From JANJUB01 sp031386985 (GTDB lineage Bacteria > Armatimonadota > Fimbriimonadia > Fimbriimonadales > Fimbriimonadaceae), in contig JANNCV010000042.1 in assembly GCA_031386985.1 (NCBI GenBank), positions 1 to 64,000 on the forward strand: a stretch of 64,000 nt of DNA, read 5' to 3'. Within the stretch, counting starts at the first letter, position 1, and every line of letters begins with the position of its first letter. Below are positions 16,851-24,076 of this stretch, piece after piece. Below the pieces are notes generated by a model. That model saw only the letters and a program-made list of their open reading frames with translations, searched no databases and was not told the origin of the DNA. The position numbers and the translations under genes were made by a program.

Positions 16851-16960
16851 CAAGCACGCCTCCGATCACCTGCCCGTTTATGTGGATTTTATGATTGGGG
16901 GTTAGAGTCTTTTTGGGGTTCGGGGGTTCGGGGAAGCCGACGAGGGACGGGGGTGGCTCT
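16851..16960 (+). pseudogene. Second copy of the EEP gene's tail plus its downstream flank
   Basis: From 16861 to 16905 one frame reads SDHLPVYVDFMIGG and a stop, matching SDHLPVYVDFAMGG at the end of the real gene (16723-16767) at a constant offset of 138 nt. The GTTCGG-rich flank with GGAAGCCGACGA is repeated too. Most differences in the coding part are at silent positions (TTG/CTG, CCG/CCC, TAC/TAT). The copy is therefore better read as the leftover 3' end of a former paralogue than as a recent slip. The rest of 16768-17012 holds no gene. Confidence 0.65.
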
Positions 16961-17012
16961 TCCACCCGTGACAGGTTTAAGTCGGGGGCCAAAAACGAGC
17001 CCCGTCCCACGT

Positions 17013-18680
17013 TTACGCCGCGACCTCTGATTCTTGGCCCTGAGTAATCGCGGTGGCCGTCGGAATAACCGCGTCCATGATCGCTTTCACGATGTCTCTT
17101 CGAACCGAGCGGTGCCGCGCAAGAAGCCGCTGGTGAACCCACGCCACGAACTCCATATCGGAAGCCTGGTTAATCAGGTCAACGGGCTCGCCGTGAACAT
17201 CCACTTTGAACTCCACCGCTTGCTCCGAACAGAGGGGCACGAAAAGCTCAACGCCCTCGGGCACTTCGGTTAGGAACGGCCAATCTGAGGTTTCAGAAAG
17301 ATCCCATTTCCAGGCAAAAACTTGCTGGTTGCGTTCGATGTTTGAGGCGTAGTCAATGCCAAGTTTTTGAAACGTTTGCGAGCCGTGATGATAAAGGAAC
17401 GCCGCATCTGCGAGCCAAAGCGTATAGCCCGCGAGCTTGCATCTCAGATTCAAATCATCGTCTTCAAAGTTGCCAAGTCCGAAGCGCGGATCAAATCCGC
17501 CTACATCAGAAAGGCACGCGGGAGACATCAAGAAATAGAGCCCCCTAACCTGGGCAACCTGCGAAGCCGAATCGTAATTCTCGCGATGAAACTTCTCGGC
17601 GCGGGTCATCATTTCGGGGAGCGTAGAAAAAGTGCCGATATCTACCTGTTGGCGACCGTTTACCTTATTGCTCATCGGCCCAACGATGCCTGGGTTCAGC
17701 CCCTGCTTAGCGAGTTCGCCAAACGTGTTCACCATCTCAATCGTACAAGCCACGCTGGGCACGACGTCATCATTAACAACGCCAAAATAATCAAACCAAG
17801 CGTCCTGCCAAAGGTGGTCCAAACCCTTGTTAGAGCCTACCCCGTAACCGAGGTTCGTTTCAAGTTCGATCAACCGAATCATGTAAGGCGATTGAGCCGC
17901 GAGTTGACGCAGCAGATCGAGATTCTCTGGGTTTGAGCCGTTCGAAACGACGGCAAACTCGATCTCGCCCGGATAATATCGGCTGATTCCCAGAATCGTA
18001 TCTTGAAGCTGAGCGAAATTGTCTTTGGTTGGAATCGCAAGGCCAAGTCGAGGCCATTGAGGAAGCTCACCGTCGCCAATCACCGCGATGCAGTACATCG
18101 CATCGTCATCAAGTCCCTCGCGAATGAGACCCGGCCAGCGCCCTTCTTGCGAAAGAAATCTTACTTGCCTGCCCTCAAAGTGACCGTTGATTAGCTCTGC
18201 GAACTCGTTAGGCGTCCACTCAATCGTGTGGTGCGGATTCAGGGGTTTATCGCTTAGCTGGTTGCCCGGAGAGTGAGTCTTGCGGTTTGGCGTAGAGATC
18301 ACAATCTTGCCTGGGCAGGCCTTGAGCTTTTCGAGGAATGCTGAAGGATTCGGCAGGTGCTCGATCGTTTCAAAACTTGTTACGAGGTCCGCGCCGCTGT
18401 AATCAAACTCGCACACATCGCCCGTCACAAACTGCGGACCATTGTATCGTTGCGAGCTGTACTCGGTCGCTTCCGATGAGATGTCAACCCCGACCGCGGC
18501 GGCCGAAAAGACCGAAGCAAAGTTGGTTCCGTAACCTTCTCCGCTAGCGGCATCAACCACGTTGGCATTTCGATACCAAGGGTGAAAATAAAGGTAGCGC
18601 TGCCAATGGAAGAGCTCACTTGCAATGTCAGAAGCATGAGGGATCATGCGTTCGCCGGTCCAGGGTAGGTTTGGAATCAT
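17013..18680 (-). CDS. Fused SAM methyltransferase and family-2 glycosyltransferase
   Basis: Two domains are joined in 555 residues. The N-terminal 200 form a class I methyltransferase. DAASGEGYGT is motif I, followed by GVDIS, DLVTSFETIEHLPNP and KIVISTPNRKTHSPGN, as in UbiE/COQ5-like enzymes. From about 205 a GT-A glycosyltransferase follows. It has LGLAIPTKDNFAQLQDTI, NLGYGVGSNKGL, FGVVNDDVVPS as the DxD-type metal site, and GGFDPRFGLGNFEDDDLNLR (ED motif). It probably builds and methylates a surface glycan on the inner face of the membrane; no membrane helix is seen. It stands alone, without a polysaccharide cluster beside it. The start has an AAAGAT box 6 nt upstream. Confidence 0.88.
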   Translation of the reverse strand: MIPNLPWTGERMIPHASDIASELFHWQRYLYFHPWYRNANVVDAASGEGYGTNFASVFSAAAVGVDISSEATEYSSQRYNGPQFVTGDVCEFDYSGADLVTSFETIEHLPNPSAFLEKLKACPGKIVISTPNRKTHSPGNQLSDKPLNPHHTIEWTPNEFAELINGHFEGRQVRFLSQEGRWPGLIREGLDDDAMYCIAVIGDGELPQWPRLGLAIPTKDNFAQLQDTILGISRYYPGEIEFAVVSNGSNPENLDLLRQLAAQSPYMIRLIELETNLGYGVGSNKGLDHLWQDAWFDYFGVVNDDVVPSVACTIEMVNTFGELAKQGLNPGIVGPMSNKVNGRQQVDIGTFSTLPEMMTRAEKFHRENYDSASQVAQVRGLYFLMSPACLSDVGGFDPRFGLGNFEDDDLNLRCKLAGYTLWLADAAFLYHHGSQTFQKLGIDYASNIERNQQVFAWKWDLSETSDWPFLTEVPEGVELFVPLCSEQAVEFKVDVHGEPVDLINQASDMEFVAWVHQRLLARHRSVRRDIVKAIMDAVIPTATAITQGQESEVAA

Positions 18681-18730
18681 CCTGGTATCTTTATCGGGTT
18701 AATCGCAAAAAACTAGAGGAAACCTATTCA

Positions 18731-19354
18731 ATGCAAGTTATCAACAAACCCGACTTTGTTATCAACGACGCCAACTGCAAAGAAGCCACCGGCAAAACGA
18801 TCGCCGAGTGGTTTGCCGAACTCGATGCTTTTGGCGGCATCAAGCAAGGTCGTCGGCCCTCGCTGACGCACATTGTTAGCATGACTTCGATGAGGGAAAT
18901 GTCGTGGGCGACGAGCCTTTACGTTGAATACGAGAAGCATCACGGCATCGTCAAGAAGGACGGCTTGGCCGAGGGATATTCGATCTGCGTAACCAAAACC
19001 ATCAGCGCCCCCGTTGAGAAAACCTATGCGATTTGGGCTGACTCGAAGGCTTTCGCGCAGATGTTTGGCGATGGCGGCACGCAGAACCTGAGCGAGGGAG
19101 GTGAGATTTCTTGCAACGCCGGCTGCAAAGCAACTTTCACCCGAATCCGCCCCAACAAAGACCTCCGCTTCACCTGGCACCACCCCGGATGCACCGCGCC
19201 GATGACGGTGGACGTGATGTTCCAAGACGCCAAAGGCAAAACCCTCATGAACGTAATGACCTCAAGAATCCAAACCAAGGATGAAGCCGATGGCTTGAGG
19301 AACGCATGGGCGGAGTTCTTGAATAAGCTGAAGTCGCTTGCGGAAACGGCCTAA
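18731..19354 (+). CDS. SRPBCC/AHSA1-like protein with DUF4287-type N-terminus
   Basis: ATG at 18731 is taken as the start because GAGGAAA lies about 10 nt upstream. Residues about 1-75 (TGKTIAEWFAELDAFGG, WATSLYVEYEKHHGIVKKDG) resemble the short helical domain called DUF4287. The remainder (YSICVTKTISAPVEKTYAIWAD through WAEFLNKLKSLA) is a START-like SRPBCC domain of the AHSA1 type, with a hydrophobic ligand cavity. Such proteins bind small hydrophobic ligands or act in stress responses; no catalytic residue is recognisable. It is divergent from the methyltransferase-glycosyltransferase gene, with only 50 bp between starts. Confidence 0.8.
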   Translation: MQVINKPDFVINDANCKEATGKTIAEWFAELDAFGGIKQGRRPSLTHIVSMTSMREMSWATSLYVEYEKHHGIVKKDGLAEGYSICVTKTISAPVEKTYAIWADSKAFAQMFGDGGTQNLSEGGEISCNAGCKATFTRIRPNKDLRFTWHHPGCTAPMTVDVMFQDAKGKTLMNVMTSRIQTKDEADGLRNAWAEFLNKLKSLAETA

Positions 19355-19480
19355 GGGCACTCCACCGGAAGTAACGGCTGCGTTCGTTTTCGTTTAGGTT
19401 CAGTTGGTTGGCCCACTCGTACAGAGCATTTTCACCGGCGAAATTCCGGCCGGGCCCCTGGAACCGAGGCGCACCCCACC

Positions 19481-19999
19481 TTACCAAGGGTAAGCGAGGG
19501 CACACCCCACCATAAGCCTGTCCTGTCGAATGATCTTGTTTGAGGCTCCCATCCAGTTGAGGTAGATGTATTGGCTATCGTCTAGGATTGCCGTTTGGAC
19601 AATACCTACGTATTCCCCTTCCGAGAGCGAGCCTGCTGATTTCACCGCAGAAACGCCGATACGCTTCTCCATGCCGACAAAGTGGGTAACGGCAAGCTCG
19701 ATCCAACGGCTCATGTCAGCGTCGTCCTTGGTCGAAATCGGCTTAAGCATTCGGAGTCTCGCCAAGTTTTCTTTGTTAGCGGTTACGATTCCTGGCGCGG
19801 TGCAAGTAAGAAGGTTAACATACGTTTTGTCGTGTCTCCATGGCGCGATTGTCGAAACCTTAACATCCGCGGCAGATCCCCGCTCAAGCACAAGTGCAAC
19901 ATGGGAAATTCCTTGACCCGCGATCAACTTAGCGACCTCATGCCAAGCAAGTTGCCTCTCTTGGAGGCCCAAGAGCGTGGTCAAAGTAGTAGCTAACAT
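19481..19999 (-). CDS. Cytoplasmic protein of unknown function
   Basis: The 172-residue product has no signal peptide, membrane segment or cysteine motif. It alternates helix and strand (ISHVALVLERGS, NLARLRMLKPI, GEYVGIVQTAILDD) and could be a small alpha/beta domain. I do not recognise a family. It is convergent with the SRPBCC gene. The intergenic stretch between them (19355-19480) contains GCACCCCACC and GCACACCCCACC in tandem around CTTACCAAGGGTAAG, a palindrome that may terminate both genes, but no other feature. Confidence 0.6.
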   Translation of the reverse strand: MLATTLTTLLGLQERQLAWHEVAKLIAGQGISHVALVLERGSAADVKVSTIAPWRHDKTYVNLLTCTAPGIVTANKENLARLRMLKPISTKDDADMSRWIELAVTHFVGMEKRIGVSAVKSAGSLSEGEYVGIVQTAILDDSQYIYLNWMGASNKIIRQDRLMVGCALAYPW

Positions 20000-20062
20000 T
20001 TATTTATCCCTTTTGTATCCGATTTTTGCCTAGCTCTCGAATTGCTGACAATACCCTAAGAA

Positions 20063-20722
20063 TCAACCTGCGCTACCATTCAAATAGACGACAAGCGCCC
20101 TCAGAACTTTGCCCCGGTGGCTGATTTGGTGTTTTTGGGCGGCGGTTAAGTCGGCCATGGTGCAGTTCAGTTCGGGGATGAAGAAGATGGGGTCGTAACC
20201 GAATCCGCCGTTTCCGCTGGGTTCGGCGGCGATTTGGCCCTCGCAGGTGGCTTCGATGGTTAGGGTATGAACCCCCGAACTTCCCAAAACCCGAGCATCT
20301 ACGCCGCGCAGATCGGGCTCTGGCAACGGCGAAGCACTCGCCAATGCAATACAACACCGAAACCGGGCCGCTCGGCTTTCAACTCCCTCCAGGCGATCCA
20401 GGATGATACGCATTTTCTTGGGAAAGGGCGTGTTTTCGCCCGCAAATCGTTTCGAATAGAGCCCCGGTTCGCCGTTCATGGCATCTATCTCGAGGCCAGC
20501 GTCATCGGCGAGACAGGTCATCCCGGTTTCAACTGAAGCGGCGAGGGCCTTGATGATGGCGTTCTCTTGGTAGGTGGTTCCAGTCTCCTCGGGTTCGGTT
20601 GCGTTTGGAAAATCTTGTAAGGTTAGGATTCTCGTATGGGGCATCGCGGCCGAAAGGATCGTCACCATTTCGCCGCCTTTCTTGGCGTTGTGAGTGGCGA
20701 TGACGAGGGTTTCTATTTGCAA
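20063..20722 (-). CDS. rdgB: RdgB/HAM1 non-canonical purine NTP pyrophosphatase
   Basis: This house-cleaning enzyme hydrolyses dITP, XTP and related nucleotides to monophosphates, keeping deaminated purines out of DNA. All the family motifs are present: ATHNAKK (substrate Lys), the catalytic DDAGLEIDAMNGEPGLYSKRFAG, GNGGFGYDPIF and SHRGKVLRAL. The start is TTG at 20722. The next internal ATG would remove the THNAKK motif, and the longer frame extends through the exporter gene. With this start the gene overlaps the last 10 nt of the YeiH-like gene (TTGCAAATAG), so it is translationally coupled to it. It has no obvious biochemical link with the two sulphur genes upstream. Confidence 0.93.
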   Translation of the reverse strand: MQIETLVIATHNAKKGGEMVTILSAAMPHTRILTLQDFPNATEPEETGTTYQENAIIKALAASVETGMTCLADDAGLEIDAMNGEPGLYSKRFAGENTPFPKKMRIILDRLEGVESRAARFRCCIALASASPLPEPDLRGVDARVLGSSGVHTLTIEATCEGQIAAEPSGNGGFGYDPIFFIPELNCTMADLTAAQKHQISHRGKVLRALVVYLNGSAG

Positions 20723-21681
20723 AACGCGACCGCCAATCCCAGGGAAATCACGGCCAGAAATGCCCACTGGAGCAAGCCGGCAAGAATGGGCTTTGGCCCG
20801 GCTTTGATGATCTGGCGAAAGTCGGACTTCAAGCCAACCCCTGCCATTCCAACGCACAGCACAACCAGATCAACATCTTGGAGAATCTTGCTAAGCTCCT
20901 TTGAAATCAGGCCGGTGGAGTTGAGAATCGCGATCAGGACGAAGGCCACTAAGAACCACTGAACGATCGGAACCTTGGCCTCGCCCGCGCCGCCTCGCTT
21001 GGTGCGCAGATACCAGCCAAGGCCAAAAACCACGGGCGCTAACAGGCAAATCCGAGCGAGCTTTGCCACCGTGGAAGTGTCCGCCGCGCCATAAGCCTCC
21101 CCCGCCGCCACTACCTGCGCCATTTCGTGCAAACTCGCGCCGTTCCAAACCCCGTAAACAAATTTGCTTAGCCCCAGCGCATGACCGATGAGCGGATACA
21201 CCAGAATTCCGACCGTTCCCAGGAGCGTAATCACGCCTAAAGCAACCGCCGTATCTTCCTTTTCGGCGTTCACCACGGTATCGGCCGCCACAATTGCCGA
21301 GGCCCCGCAGATTCCGGTTCCGACGCCCAAGAGCAGGCTGGCTTTCTCGCTCAATCCCAACCGCCGCGCCACCCACCAGCCAAAAAAGAGGGCCACGGAG
21401 GTAGAAAGAGCAACGACCATCAGAGCCGGGCCGCCAATTTCGCCAAGCTTTTGGATGCTGAGCTTAAACCCCAATCCCGCCACCCCCCAGCGCAAAATGG
21501 GCTTTTGGCATAGGGCGATGCCTTCATCCATGGAGGTCGGCAGCGAGGTGACGGAAGCGATAATCATCCCCAAAATGATGACAATCAGCAAAGGGCTTAC
21601 GAAGGATTGCACGAGCTTCGAGCCGAAGGAGGCCAAACCCAGCGCAAGACACGCGAAAAACCCAGGAACGAAAGCTCGCAT
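20713..21681 (-). CDS. YeiH-family putative sulfate/sulfite exporter
   Basis: This polytopic membrane protein of about 322 residues has roughly ten hydrophobic helices. It shows the family signatures LRWGVAGLGFKLSIQKL, LLLGVGTGICGASAIVA (the conserved GxGxCGxSAI loop) and VWNGASLHEMAQVVAAG. YeiH/PSE proteins are annotated as sulfate exporters; their true substrate is not settled. The start is ATG at 21681, which overlaps the cysteine dioxygenase stop as TGATG. Six extra upstream residues in frame belong to that gene. Coupling to a cysteine dioxygenase suggests that it removes sulfite or sulfate made from cysteine. Confidence 0.88.
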   Translation of the reverse strand: MRAFVPGFFACLALGLASFGSKLVQSFVSPLLIVIILGMIIASVTSLPTSMDEGIALCQKPILRWGVAGLGFKLSIQKLGEIGGPALMVVALSTSVALFFGWWVARRLGLSEKASLLLGVGTGICGASAIVAADTVVNAEKEDTAVALGVITLLGTVGILVYPLIGHALGLSKFVYGVWNGASLHEMAQVVAAGEAYGAADTSTVAKLARICLLAPVVFGLGWYLRTKRGGAGEAKVPIVQWFLVAFVLIAILNSTGLISKELSKILQDVDLVVLCVGMAGVGLKSDFRQIIKAGPKPILAGLLQWAFLAVISLGLAVAFCK

Positions 21682-22250
21682 CAGTCTTGGGTGTAGCAAA
21701 GCTCGCGGTAAACGCGCTTGTAGTTCTCGCCGGATTTCTCAAAAATATGGCACCACTGAAGTTCGCCCGCGTAAACGTGGATCGTAACGGTTGGGGTGGC
21801 CTCGGCATTCATAATTGTGTGGTATTCAAAGGGCGGAATGAGCGCTCCCGCATCGCCGATTCCAGCTACGATTTCTTGCTCTTGCTTGAAATTAAAACAA
21901 TCACCTTCGCAGTTTTGAAGATCGTAACTCACAACCTTTATTCGGCCACGGTACACGCATTCAACGCACCAGCAACCGGCGTGATCATGAATCGGAGTTC
22001 CCTGCCCCGGTCCCCAAACCATAATGACAACGCTATAGCGACCCTCGGGATCTTTATGGAGCAAGCGACGGGCGTATTTCACTTCGCACGGCTTCAAATA
22101 GACCGCCGGCACGAAATCTTCCTGAGAAACGACGATGTCATGAAGCACATCTTTGATGCGGTGACACCTAGTGCATTCATCTTCAATTTGAACTGCTTCA
22201 TCTAAAAGCGCGATCATTTCGCGGCAACGCGTTGAGGTTTGGGCCGACAT
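21681..22250 (-). CDS. cdo: Cysteine dioxygenase
   Basis: This cupin enzyme oxidises cysteine to cysteine sulfinate. The iron site is PIHDHAGCWCVE (His-x-His). The second Cys of that segment is at the spacing of the Cys in the mammalian Cys-Tyr cofactor, and the third His is in PPFEYHTIMN. At 189 residues it fits bacterial CDOs. It heads a leftward operon with the exporter (1-nt TGATG overlap) and RdgB, so cysteine breakdown and oxyanion export are made together. On its strand TAGAAT lies 6 nt before the ATG with no ribosome-binding site, which suggests a leaderless transcript. tRNA-Arg is divergent, starting 54 bp away. Confidence 0.92.
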   Translation of the reverse strand: MSAQTSTRCREMIALLDEAVQIEDECTRCHRIKDVLHDIVVSQEDFVPAVYLKPCEVKYARRLLHKDPEGRYSVVIMVWGPGQGTPIHDHAGCWCVECVYRGRIKVVSYDLQNCEGDCFNFKQEQEIVAGIGDAGALIPPFEYHTIMNAEATPTVTIHVYAGELQWCHIFEKSGENYKRVYRELCYTQD

Positions 22251-22303
22251 GCCTAGATTCTAGCAGAGGTGAGGAGCGTTCTGCGGTAGAATTGTGTCTT
22301 CAG

Positions 22304-22379
22304 GCGGACGTAGCTCAATGGATAGAGCATCAGTCTTCGGAACTGAGGGTTGGGGGTTCGAGTCCCTTCGTCCGCGCCA
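22304..22379 (+). tRNA. tRNA-Arg (anticodon TCG)
   Basis: A 76-nt cloverleaf with acceptor GCGGACG/CGTCCGC, D arm AGCTCAATGGATAGAGC, anticodon stem TCAGT/ACTGA around CTTCGGA (anticodon TCG), T arm GGGGGTTCGAGTCCC, discriminator G and encoded CCA. A TAGAAT box at 22287-22292 lies 11 nt upstream. GCCC-TATT-GGGC followed by TTTGTT, about 40 nt downstream, is a possible terminator. Confidence 0.96.
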
Positions 22380-22389
22380 TTGTTTTTGG

Positions 22390-22500
22390 GAACGTTCGAG
22401 CGCTTTGCGCAGTTCGGTTCGCCCTATTGGGCTTTGTTCGGTGGCCTTCGGCCCGAACCTCCGAACTTCCCCCGAACGCAAAGCCCGAACCATTCCGAAC
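22390..22500. repeat. Cluster of GTTCGG/CCGAAC words
   Basis: The stretch after tRNA-Arg contains about nine copies of GTTCG or its complement CGAAC at irregular spacing, first mainly in one orientation and then in the other. It could fold back on itself (GTTCGG near 22439 with CCGAAC near 22453). A similar GTTCGG-rich stretch lies at 16775-16945. There is no coding evidence here. Confidence 0.4.
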
Positions 22501-22609
22501 CAGCGAAGCCCCCCATTATCGGCACTTCATAACAAAAACCTCATATTTGCGTGGAACAGAATGCAGTATTTCTCGTCTATACTTCTTGGTACCCACCGAG
22601 GAGGGAGAC

Positions 22610-22816
22610 ATGACCACTGGAACACCAGAAGGGTTGCATCTCACTGAGGAGGAAGCATTCGGTTTGTTGGCGATGTGTCTCACTAGCCCGCACGGCTTGG
22701 ATGCGACATCAGAGGGAGCGCTGAGAAAGCTCGCGGAATACGCACTATCGGTTAGCAATTATAAAGAGGACGATCGCACGATCAACCTCGCTAAATACAC
22801 CGCGGGGTCAGCGTGA
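22610..22816 (+). CDS. Small acidic helical protein, unknown
   Basis: A 68-residue protein starts at ATG 22610, with the strong ribosome-binding site GAGGAGGGAGA directly upstream and a good rho-independent terminator 13 nt after the stop. This is the best expression cassette in the region. The sequence is helical and slightly acidic (LTEEEAFGLLAMCLTS, EGALRKLAEYALSV), with no signal peptide. I do not recognise the family. It is probably a small cytoplasmic regulator or chaperone-like protein. The longer open frame that starts inside tRNA-Arg is not real. Confidence 0.75.
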   Translation: MTTGTPEGLHLTEEEAFGLLAMCLTSPHGLDATSEGALRKLAEYALSVSNYKEDDRTINLAKYTAGSA

Positions 22817-22828
22817 GATCGCAACCCT

Positions 22829-22863
22829 AGGGCGACGGAGTTAAATCGGTCGCCCTTTTTTTT
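22829..22863 (+). terminator. Rho-independent terminator of the small gene
   Basis: AGGGCGAC (22829-22836) and GTCGCCCT (22849-22856) pair perfectly around a 12-nt loop and run into eight T residues. Confidence 0.93.
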
Positions 22864-22872
22864 GTTTGCAAA

Positions 22873-23484
22873 TTAGCTGGTTCTGATCCCAGGGTGATTC
22901 GGGAGATGGGTCTCACCGTATACTTCCATGTCCTCCAAACCATAGAAGTCAAGCAGTTCATGTACGGTTTGGTGCATTGCGAAGGTGCTGGGCAAGTAAC
23001 CGCAAAGTAGCTCAGCATGGCCTTGTGCATCAATGAGGTAGACCGCATTCGTGATAAGCACGCTTGAGCCACGAACCGACTCTTTTGCAAAGAACTGGCC
23101 AAGCCCGATTGCATCAAAGGACTTTGGTCGAAACCACCGGAAAGGGCCGGACGAGTAAGTTATGCATGTCCGGTCCGCACGAATCTCGCAAATGTTCAGC
23201 GCGTAGGCTGCCGCGCAATAAGCGATTGCAAAGCCACTGATGGCGAAGAACGCAGTAAATCCGATGATGCCGCCCACAGACCGGTCTCCAGATGCGGTTG
23301 GGGAGTTCCCGGCTGCCCACCCAAGACCGGTGAACAGCGGGAAAGTCAAAGTGTAAACGAGGTACTTCTTCGATCCGAGCGCCCACCGCATGCTCAGAGT
23401 TTCGCCTGATTTTTGAACTTGTAACTTTTTGTCTTTCGGATAGATCACAACAACTGTACGTGCAAGCGGACAAATCGGTGGCAA
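22873..23484 (-). CDS. Membrane protein of unknown function
   Basis: The roughly 200-residue product has two hydrophobic segments in its first half (YLVYTLTFPLFTGLGWAA and GIIGFTAFFAISGFAIAYCAAAYAL). A soluble C-terminal half carries a PH-like beta pattern (EIRADRTCITYSSGPFRWF, AVYLIDAQGHAELLCGYL). I do not recognise a family. The start is uncertain. TTG at 23484 is used here, and GTG about 12 codons later is also possible; neither has a convincing ribosome-binding site. It is divergent from another small membrane protein with about 50 bp between starts, and the pair may function together. Confidence 0.65.
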   Translation of the reverse strand: MPPICPLARTVVVIYPKDKKLQVQKSGETLSMRWALGSKKYLVYTLTFPLFTGLGWAAGNSPTASGDRSVGGIIGFTAFFAISGFAIAYCAAAYALNICEIRADRTCITYSSGPFRWFRPKSFDAIGLGQFFAKESVRGSSVLITNAVYLIDAQGHAELLCGYLPSTFAMHQTVHELLDFYGLEDMEVYGETHLPNHPGIRTS

Positions 23485-23531
23485 GCGTAGTTATGCAACT
23501 CTGGCTCCCGTCGTCGCGTCCTATCAAACAT

Positions 23532-24059
23532 ATGAGCCCAAAACAACTAGCGATCATCGGATGTCGGCTCTTGGCGCTGTACCTATTCGCTCTGCTGATG
23601 AATACGGTTGGGCAGCTTTGGCTAACCATGTCATTGAGGGCACAAGCACCCGAAGTCTTCCTCGCGACGCAGAACTTCCAATATGCCGGAGTGATCGTGA
23701 CGGCCGTGATTAACGCGTTTTTGTGCTTCTTATTGTGGGAGCGCGCACCGTGGGTCGCCAAACTTATAACAAAGGATGCCGAAGGGCCCGTCAATAATTT
23801 GGGCCCGCTTCCGGTAAATCAATTGTTTCAGTCCGTGGGGTTACTAGCGCTACTCTTTCGACTCCCAAGTTTGGGTGAAGGAGCTTATTTTGCTTTCATG
23901 AGCGAGCGAGAGGATCCGGCCGCCCTACCCCTGTTTTGGATCAACCTACCCGTAGTTCTCCTCGCCCTATTCTTCCTCTTGGGGGCCAGAAGAATTTCGA
24001 GTTCTGTGCAGAAGTTTTGGAGCCCATCAGATGGGCAAGGGAACGCGGGAGATTCATAG
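23532..24059 (+). CDS. Four-helix membrane protein of unknown function
   Basis: ATG at 23532 gives a 175-residue protein with four hydrophobic segments: LAIIGCRLLALYLFALLM, VIVTAVINAFLCFLLW, LFQSVGLLALLFRLP and LPVVLLALFFLLGARRI. It has short hydrophilic loops. There is no recognisable family or functional residue. The upstream frame extends into the divergent gene and is not used. The next gene, a lipid-exported or secreted repeat protein, follows after 17 nt on the same strand, so they may share a transcript. Confidence 0.68.
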   Translation: MSPKQLAIIGCRLLALYLFALLMNTVGQLWLTMSLRAQAPEVFLATQNFQYAGVIVTAVINAFLCFLLWERAPWVAKLITKDAEGPVNNLGPLPVNQLFQSVGLLALLFRLPSLGEGAYFAFMSEREDPAALPLFWINLPVVLLALFFLLGARRISSSVQKFWSPSDGQGNAGDS

Positions 24060-24076
24060 GGAGTTCAAAGTAAAGT

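Noticed and set aside
22232..22609. Upstream extension of the small gene through tRNA-Arg
   Set aside because: It would translate the tRNA and the GTTCGG cluster. The Shine-Dalgarno at 22599-22609 fixes the start at 22610.
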